A DNA stretch of 48,494 nt from Bradyrhizobium uaiense (GTDB lineage Bacteria; Pseudomonadota; Alphaproteobacteria; Rhizobiales; Xanthobacteraceae): contig NZ_VKHP01000037.1 in NCBI RefSeq assembly GCF_010811875.1, positions 1 through 48,494 on the forward strand, in the 5' to 3' direction. The notes below the pieces were generated by a model that was given only the letters and a program-made list of their open reading frames with translations, searched no databases and had not been told where the DNA came from. Position 1 is the stretch's first letter. The number at the start of each line of letters is the position of its first letter. Below, one piece after another: positions 43,436 to 48,494 of the stretch. The position numbers and the translations under genes were made by a program.

Positions 43436-44209
43436 ATGAGCATTCGATATCTTTCGAGGGGCTTGGCGGGAGGCCCCTCAGACGCTCCTCGTCGATTGTG
43501 CGTCTTGATCTGCCTTTGCATGCTGGGCGCCGGCACCGATGTCGCCGTGGGACAAGAGGAGCCAGGCGCCTCTGCAACGCGCATCACGTTCGATATTCCC
43601 TCGCAGTCCCTGACGTCCGCGCTGGAAAGCTATGGCGTCACATCGAAGCGCGAGGTGCTTTATGATGCGCGGCTTGCGACCGGCCGGCTCTCGGGCGAGG
43701 TGAGGGGAGTCTTCGCGCCATCTGAAGCCTTGCAGATCCTGCTCGATGGGACCGGCCTTGTCGGCCGTCTGACGTCTGAGAATGCAGTGGTGATTGTGCC
43801 CTCGTCTCCGTCCGCAGGGCAGTCGAGCCCATCTGAAGTTGATGCGCAAAAAGGCAATCCAGTCGTTCGTGCGCGTTACTACGCCGTGGTGCAGGAGCGA
43901 ATTCGCGAGGCCTTCTGCAGGGACGCTGTGCTGAGGCCGGGCAGGTACCGGATCGCCGTGCAGTTCTGGATCGCTCCAACCGGAACCGTCCAGCAGACCA
44001 GGCTTCTGAGCAAGACCGGCGATGGACGCGTCGATAGCGCGATCGAGAGCACGCTTCGCGGATTGAGAATGAAGGAGGCGCCTCCGTCGGGGAATCTCGC
44101 AGCCCCTCACCATGGTTGTTGCGCCGCGCCTGTCGGAACAGGCGCAGGATTGCGCCGGCATCGACGCAATCCGTACCAGCGGCCAGGCGAACTGAGCGTG
44201 CCGCAATGA
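43436..44209 (+). CDS. STN/TonB-like secreted protein with probable C-terminal frameshift
   Basis: As read, 257 aa. A signal peptide spans ~20-46 (LCVLICLCMLGAGTDVAVGQ). An STN (secretin/TonB short N-terminal) domain follows: FDIPSQSLTSALESYGVTSK, LEVLYDARLATGRLSGEVRG-like, QILLDGTGLVGRLTSENAVV. A TonB C-terminal-like region follows (RPGRYRIAVQFWIAPTGTVQ, DSAIESTLRGLRM). After GGGG at 44089-44092 the frame becomes His/Arg-rich. The +1 frame instead reads QPLTMVVAPRLSEQAQ with better third-position GC and stops at 44195, as expected for this family. One extra G is the likely cause. Upstream of fecI/fecR it probably works in cell-surface signalling. Confidence 0.75.
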   Translation: MSIRYLSRGLAGGPSDAPRRLCVLICLCMLGAGTDVAVGQEEPGASATRITFDIPSQSLTSALESYGVTSKREVLYDARLATGRLSGEVRGVFAPSEALQILLDGTGLVGRLTSENAVVIVPSSPSAGQSSPSEVDAQKGNPVVRARYYAVVQERIREAFCRDAVLRPGRYRIAVQFWIAPTGTVQQTRLLSKTGDGRVDSAIESTLRGLRMKEAPPSGNLAAPHHGCCAAPVGTGAGLRRHRRNPYQRPGELSVPQ

Positions 44210-44709
44210 GTGACGCAACCCGGACCATGCTCCGCAGCTTCCTGGCTGCCCGTTACGATGATCTCAAGCTGCGGCTTAGCCGTCGTCTGGGATCGGCGGA
44301 GCTGGCCAGTGATGCGTTGCAGGACACCTATGTGCGTCTCGGACGTGCGGAGGTGGTGGGTTCGGTCCAAAGCCCGGCCGCGTATCTGTTCCGCATGGCC
44401 TTCAATGTTGCAATCGATCGGCAGCGGGCAGAGAAGCGGCGCCTGGCCCGCAACGAGGTCCAGGATCTGCTGCATATCGTGGACGAAGCGCCGGGGCCGG
44501 GTCAGATTACGGAGGCCCGCTTCGAGATCGAGGCCTTGGAGAAGGCGATTGCGGAACTGACGCCACGGCGCCGGGTCATCCTGTTGGCGGCGCGGCTTCA
44601 GGGGATGCCGCAGCGGGAAATTGCCAGCCGGCTGGGGGTCTCGTTGCGTCTGGTCGAGAAGGAGCTCCGCCTCGCCCAGGAACACTGCGCGCTGAGGCTG
44701 GGAAAATAG
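44206..44709 (+). CDS. FecI-like ECF sigma factor
   Basis: A 167-aa extracytoplasmic-function sigma factor. Region 2: FLAARYDDLKLRLSRRLGSA, LASDALQDTYVRLGRAE and SPAAYLFRMAFNVAIDRQRA (~residues 60-80). Region 4: EKAIAELTPRRRVILLAARL, GMPQREIASRLGVSLRLVEK near residue 140. It is of the FecI type because it is followed by a FecR-like gene. The ATG at 44206 was chosen since the sigma fold begins at once; a longer frame would overlap the upstream gene. It probably drives the exoprotein gene at 45947 and its secretion partner. Confidence 0.92.
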   Translation: MSDATRTMLRSFLAARYDDLKLRLSRRLGSAELASDALQDTYVRLGRAEVVGSVQSPAAYLFRMAFNVAIDRQRAEKRRLARNEVQDLLHIVDEAPGPGQITEARFEIEALEKAIAELTPRRRVILLAARLQGMPQREIASRLGVSLRLVEKELRLAQEHCALRLGK

Positions 44710-44776
44710 TTGTGCGGTTTGTGGCTATGGCGAACGTCAAATGGACAAGCGGACGACCCGGCTGCGGAGGCCGCCG

Positions 44777-45799
44777 ATGGCGCGCGCTGCGAGGCAAGTC
44801 CGAATGACCAGCGAAGGCAGCAAATCGACCATGGGGCTCGGCGCGATGGAGCGGGAAGCACACGCCTGGGTGAGGCGCTTGACGTCCGGAGACGCGACGG
44901 TCGAGGACGCCGATACGTTCCAGCTGTGGCGCCGGCAGAGCGCAGCCCACGCGATTGCTTTTGCGAACGCAAGCAAGCTTTGGGAGACGGTTGGCAACGC
45001 CGGTCATAACCTCCGGTACGACCCTGCATCGCTCGGCGCGTTGCTTGATGGCGAAGCAAGGCGCGTGATGACCCGCAGGCTGGTCCTTCGCGGCGGACTT
45101 GCGACCGCGGCGGTAGCTGCCGGGGCAGTCGCGCTGCGTCCCCCGCTCGAGCTCTGGCCGTCATGGTCCGAGCTTGCGGCAGATTACCGGACGGGTGCGG
45201 GAGAGCAGCGCAAGCTTGCCTTGAGCGACAGCGTCTCGATCAACCTCGACTCGCGAACCAGCATCGCGCTGCGGCCGGACCACGGTGACACCAGCCGGAT
45301 CGAGTTGATCACCGGACAGGCATCGATCGCGACAACTCCGCAGCTGTCGAGACCTGTGACTGTGATCGCGTCCAGCGGTCAAACGGTTGCGACGCAAGCC
45401 TCGTTCGACGTGCGTTACCTCGGCGCCGAGGTGCGTGTCACCTGTCTGGGGGGCGAGGTTCGCGTCGAGCATCAGGGGAATGCCCGCACTGTTCGTGAGA
45501 GGCAGCAGATTGCCTATGACGAGAGGCGTTTGAGCGACATCGTCGCAATCGATCCGGCGGTCGAAGCGGCCTGGCAAGAGGGCTTGCTCGTCTTCCGTTA
45601 CACGCCGCTGCCCAAGGTGGTGGAAGAGGTGAACCGGTACCGATCGGGCCGGATCTTCATCGTCAATGCCGAGCTGAACGCGCATCTGATCAACGGCCGC
45701 TTCCATATCGATCGGATCGACGAGATTCTCCTACAGCTCGAGCAAGCCTTTGGCGTGAAAGCCAAAACACTGCCCGGCGGCATTGTGCTGCTGAGCTGA
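44777..45799 (+). CDS. FecR-like anti-sigma factor
   Basis: A 340-aa single-pass inner-membrane regulator. The N-terminal cytoplasmic part (EREAHAWVRRLTSGDATVED, FQLWRRQSAAHAIAFANASK) is the DUF4880-type sigma-binding region. A membrane helix lies near residues 95-117 (LVLRGGLATAAVAAGAVALR). The periplasmic FecR domain follows (YRTGAGEQRKLALSDSVSIN, LDSRTSIALRPDHGD, ITGQASIATTP), and the C-terminus has an STN-like fold (FRYTPLPKVVEEVNRYRSGR). GGAGG lies 6 nt before the ATG at 44777, better than the ATG at 44741 or 44804. It should transmit an envelope signal to the sigma factor. Confidence 0.9.
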   Translation: MARAARQVRMTSEGSKSTMGLGAMEREAHAWVRRLTSGDATVEDADTFQLWRRQSAAHAIAFANASKLWETVGNAGHNLRYDPASLGALLDGEARRVMTRRLVLRGGLATAAVAAGAVALRPPLELWPSWSELAADYRTGAGEQRKLALSDSVSINLDSRTSIALRPDHGDTSRIELITGQASIATTPQLSRPVTVIASSGQTVATQASFDVRYLGAEVRVTCLGGEVRVEHQGNARTVRERQQIAYDERRLSDIVAIDPAVEAAWQEGLLVFRYTPLPKVVEEVNRYRSGRIFIVNAELNAHLINGRFHIDRIDEILLQLEQAFGVKAKTLPGGIVLLS

Positions 45800-45820
45800 G
45801 GAGGCGGCCAACGAGGGTTG

Positions 45821-45860
45821 CGAAAAAAGTTCGAGTCCGGCGTGCGGGTCGACCCGTTCG
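45821..45860 (+). promoter_or_regulatory. Candidate ECF (FecI-type) promoter upstream of the exoprotein gene
   Basis: CGAAAAAAGTTC (45821-45832) is a rare A-rich element in a 147-bp GC-rich gap, and CGTTCG follows at 45855-45860. FecI-type sigma factors use an A-rich -35 and a CGTC/CGTT-like -10, but the gap of ~22 bases is longer than usual. The call is a guess from composition and gene order. Confidence 0.3.
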
Positions 45861-45946
45861 GGATCGTCACAGCCGCAAGGGTCTCGGTGCCGGCACCGGG
45901 ACACGAATGTTCGGCTCGACATCGCCCCGCGCAAGAAAGCGATTCC

Positions 45947-48494
45947 ATGGTTCCCCGCTTCTCCAGGTCTCTATCCAGCGCAACCGTTCGCGCTGCATTG
46001 TTTGGCAGCGTCAGCGTCGCGGCACTTCTTGCCAATGCGCCGGTCGCCGCGCGCCCGTTTGGATCGGCCTGGACAGCATCACCATCGGCTGCGGCGATGG
46101 CAGCTTCGCAATCGGCTGCGCAGGATGCGGCAGCAGCGGCCAAGCAAGGTCAGGATGCGATGGCGCGCGCCACACGCGCCATCCAGGCGATGCAGGCCTT
46201 GCAGAATGCGGCGCGGAGCTCCGCGCAGGCCTCGCAGCGCTCGGCGACGCTGCCGCAGGTCGCCGTACCCAACGGTCTCACGCCCGGCGGCCTCCAGGCG
46301 GCGCCGGGATGGCAGGGCGCCAATGCGCCGACGCAGGCGGTCGATGCCGCCGGCCAGACCCAGGTCGGCATCCGGCAGACCAGGGCGCAGGCGATCCTCA
46401 ACTGGAATTCGTTCAGCGTCGGCGCGCGCACCACGCTGACCTTCGACCAGCAAGGCAATGCGAATTGGGTAGCGCTCAACCGCGTGGTCGGCAGCACGGC
46501 GCCGAGCCAGATCCTCGGCAATATCAAGGCCGACGGCTCGGTCTATGTGATCAACCAGAACGGCATCATCTTCGGCGGCGCGAGCCAGGTGAATGTCGGC
46601 TCCCTGATCGCCTCGACTGCAAACATCGCCGATACCCAGTTCCTCACCAACGGCATCTACGCGCAGCAAGCCGGCGGCCAATATGTGCCGAGCTTCACCG
46701 GGGCCCGCGGTGCCGTGACGGTCGAGGCTGGCGCGCTGATCGCGACCAACGCGCCATCCTCGGTGACGCAGGGCGGCGGCTTCGTCCTGCTGATGGGAAC
46801 CGAGGTCAGCAACGCCGGCTCGATCAGCGCACCGCGCGGCCAGGTGCAACTCGCCGCCGGCAACGACTTCCTGCTGCGCCCGGGCTATAGCACCGACGCC
46901 AACCAGGCCTCGACCACGCGCGGCAACGAAATCTCGCCGATCGTCCGCGACGCGATCGCGGCTGTCGGCAACTCAGGTTTGATCTTCACCCAGCAAGGCG
47001 ACATCACGCTCGCGGGCCGCAGCATCACCCAGGGCGGGCTGCTTGTCGCCACGACCTCGGTCAACACCCGCGGCACGATCCACCTGCTGAACTCAGCCTC
47101 CGATTCTGCCGGCAACATCACGCTCGGCAGCGGCAGCCTGACCGCAATCCTGCCCGAGCTCGACAGCAGCGACACCGCGCTCGACAGCCAGCGCAGCCAG
47201 CTGGTCGCCGATTCCAAGGCCTTCATCCACGCCCCGGTCGCCAACGCCCAGTTCGATAACCTATCACAGCTCGCCGACCGGCTCGACCAGGGACGGATCG
47301 AGATCGTCAGCGGCGGCACCGTCAACTTCAAGGATAGCTCGACCACGCAGGCGCAAGGCGGCCAGGTGGCGGTCAGCGCCAGCCATCGCGTCTTCGCCGA
47401 GAGTGGATCCATCGTCGACGTCTCGGGCGTGCGCGGCGTGCTGCTGCCGATGTCGGCCAATAACCTGCTGATCAACGTACAAGGCAATGAGCTGCGCGAC
47501 TCGCCCGCCAATCGTGATCAGGGCAATCTGAAGAACGCGGATGTCTGGATCGACGCGCGCGACCTAGTGCTGGTGCCGGCAGGCACCGGCGGTTATGCGA
47601 CCGATCGCTACTACACGCCGGGCGGCCTGCTCGAGATCTCGGGATATCTCGCCAATACCGCCCACCGGATCGGCGAATGGGCCGCGGTTGGCGGCACGGT
47701 CGCGCTGTCAGCACAGGAAGTCGTGGCGCAGAAGGGGGCGGTGTTCGACGTCTCCGGCGGCTCGGTGAGCTATCAAGGCGGCTATATCCGCACCACCAAT
47801 TTCCTTGGGGCGGACGGCCGGGTCTACGGTGTCGGGCAGGCACGCGCCGACGTGCAGTTCTACGGCTTCGGCGGCGGTTTTGTTCACGAGCACAAGCTCG
47901 GCGGCAAGGTTGCGTCGAATCTGACTGAAATCTGGACCAGCCCGTTCGGCAAGGGCCGCGTGACGAGCCGCTGGGAGGATGGCTACACCATCGGCCGCGA
48001 CGCCGGCTCTCTGATTCTGTCGACGCCGACGGCGGCGTTCGAGGCCAACATCGTTGCCGACGTCGTCACCGGCTCACGCCAGACGACGGCTCGGCCGGAC
48101 GGCGTCACCGACGGCTACAAGCTGTCGCAGTATGTTGCGCCGCTCCAGGGCAAGCTCGCGCTGGGGGGCTATTCCGGGCTTGGCCTCACCGCTGCATCCA
48201 CCGCGCGGGTCGTCTTCGGCCAGACGCCTGAGATCACCGAGGCGCTGAACGCCACGTCGGTCCTGCCCGACGATCGCATCGGGACTGCATTCTTCAATTC
48301 CGACGCGCTCAATGCCGCCAGGCTGGGCGGTCTCAACTTTGCGAGCAGCAAGGAAATTCTGGTCGAGGCGCCGCTGGAGCTTGCGCCTGGCGCCGTGATG
48401 TCGAGCGCGACGATCGACGAATCGAGAGTCGACGGCCTGACCGCCCGCGTGCCGTCGACGCCGCCCTTGGCGCCGTTGAACCTGGCTGTACCGG
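45947..48494 (+). CDS. Filamentous haemagglutinin-type exoprotein (TpsA-like), 3' end outside window
   Basis: Open from the ATG at 45947 to the right edge: 849 codons with no stop. A signal peptide is visible (SSATVRAALFGSVSVAALLA, then APVAARP). An Ala/Gln-rich linker (~45-95) precedes the TPS/haemagglutination-activity domain (~115-330), with ILNWNSFSVGARTTLTFDQQ, WVALNRVVGSTAPSQILGNI and the diagnostic VINQNGIIFGG. Beyond it are Gly/Ala/Ser/Thr-rich beta-helix repeats such as GGQVAVSASHRVFAESGSIV and GGTVALSAQEVVAQKGAVFD. It is exported by two-partner secretion through an outer-membrane TpsB (not seen; expected downstream) and may act in adhesion or surface attachment. Confidence 0.92.
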   Translation, partial: MVPRFSRSLSSATVRAALFGSVSVAALLANAPVAARPFGSAWTASPSAAAMAASQSAAQDAAAAAKQGQDAMARATRAIQAMQALQNAARSSAQASQRSATLPQVAVPNGLTPGGLQAAPGWQGANAPTQAVDAAGQTQVGIRQTRAQAILNWNSFSVGARTTLTFDQQGNANWVALNRVVGSTAPSQILGNIKADGSVYVINQNGIIFGGASQVNVGSLIASTANIADTQFLTNGIYAQQAGGQYVPSFTGARGAVTVEAGALIATNAPSSVTQGGGFVLLMGTEVSNAGSISAPRGQVQLAAGNDFLLRPGYSTDANQASTTRGNEISPIVRDAIAAVGNSGLIFTQQGDITLAGRSITQGGLLVATTSVNTRGTIHLLNSASDSAGNITLGSGSLTAILPELDSSDTALDSQRSQLVADSKAFIHAPVANAQFDNLSQLADRLDQGRIEIVSGGTVNFKDSSTTQAQGGQVAVSASHRVFAESGSIVDVSGVRGVLLPMSANNLLINVQGNELRDSPANRDQGNLKNADVWIDARDLVLVPAGTGGYATDRYYTPGGLLEISGYLANTAHRIGEWAAVGGTVALSAQEVVAQKGAVFDVSGGSVSYQGGYIRTTNFLGADGRVYGVGQARADVQFYGFGGGFVHEHKLGGKVASNLTEIWTSPFGKGRVTSRWEDGYTIGRDAGSLILSTPTAAFEANIVADVVTGSRQTTARPDGVTDGYKLSQYVAPLQGKLALGGYSGLGLTAASTARVVFGQTPEITEALNATSVLPDDRIGTAFFNSDALNAARLGGLNFASSKEILVEAPLELAPGAVMSSATIDESRVDGLTARVPSTPPLAPLNLAVP

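Noticed and set aside
1..48494. CRISPR arrays, tRNA or rRNA genes, insertion sequences, cobalamin riboswitch
   Set aside because: No spaced direct-repeat arrays, cloverleaf patterns, transposase frames or recognisable B12-box were seen; the usual riboswitch position upstream of the cob operon would lie outside the window.

Overview
The window is high-GC alphaproteobacterial DNA. It is most like Bradyrhizobium or a close relative in the Nitrobacteraceae, judging by the aerobic cobalamin genes, the duplicated urea/amide-type ABC transporters, the filamentous haemagglutinin-type exoprotein behind a FecI/FecR pair, and strong GC bias at third codon positions. No rRNA, tRNA, insertion sequence, phage gene or CRISPR array was seen. 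Almost all of it is coding.

Layout. (1) 1-6663: late-corrin part of the aerobic cobalamin pathway (cobJ, cobK on the opposite strand, cobL, cobE, cobM, cobB, cobA, cobF), mostly joined by ATGA stop/start overlaps. The first ~117 bases are inverted relative to the rest and carry the end of cobI and the true start of cobJ on the minus strand. (2) 6700-8951: a small zinc-ribbon protein, and an AhpD-like protein divergent from an AraC-type regulator. (3) 9018-20091: a two-component system whose hybrid kinase has an NCS1 permease domain as its input, divergent from a five-gene Urt/Fmd-type ABC transporter followed by formamidase (fmdA) and fmdB. (4) 20107-22685: an SsuABC/TauABC-type ABC transporter. 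(5) 22837-29476: histidine utilisation genes hutC-hutF (minus) and hutI-hutH-hutU (plus), divergent around a perfect 20-bp palindrome that is the likely HutC operator. (6) 29849-43309: amiC-amiR (cytoplasmic amide sensor and ANTAR antiterminator), an intrinsic terminator, a second Urt-type ABC transporter, aliphatic amidase amiE, a free-standing NCS1 permease, a MetX-like alpha/beta hydrolase, and a MoxR-type AAA+ ATPase with a VWA partner (CbbQ/CbbO-like). (7) 43436-48494: an STN/TonB-like protein (apparently frameshifted), FecI-like sigma factor, FecR-like anti-sigma factor, and the start of a large filamentous haemagglutinin-type exoprotein that runs off the right edge.

How it works together. 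Regions 3 to 6 form a nitrogen-scavenging block: two paralogous high-affinity importers, each next to its own hydrolase (formamidase or aliphatic amidase), with histidine degradation between them, all releasing ammonia. The two importers appear to be switched on differently: the first by a transporter-like membrane sensor kinase and LuxR-type response regulator, the second by AmiC/AmiR antitermination at a terminator inside the operon. The least explained part is the tail of the amidase operon (NCS1 permease, alpha/beta hydrolase, MoxR ATPase, VWA protein), which suggests that an enzyme or transporter of amide metabolism needs an ATP-driven activation step. This is inference from gene order, not demonstrated.
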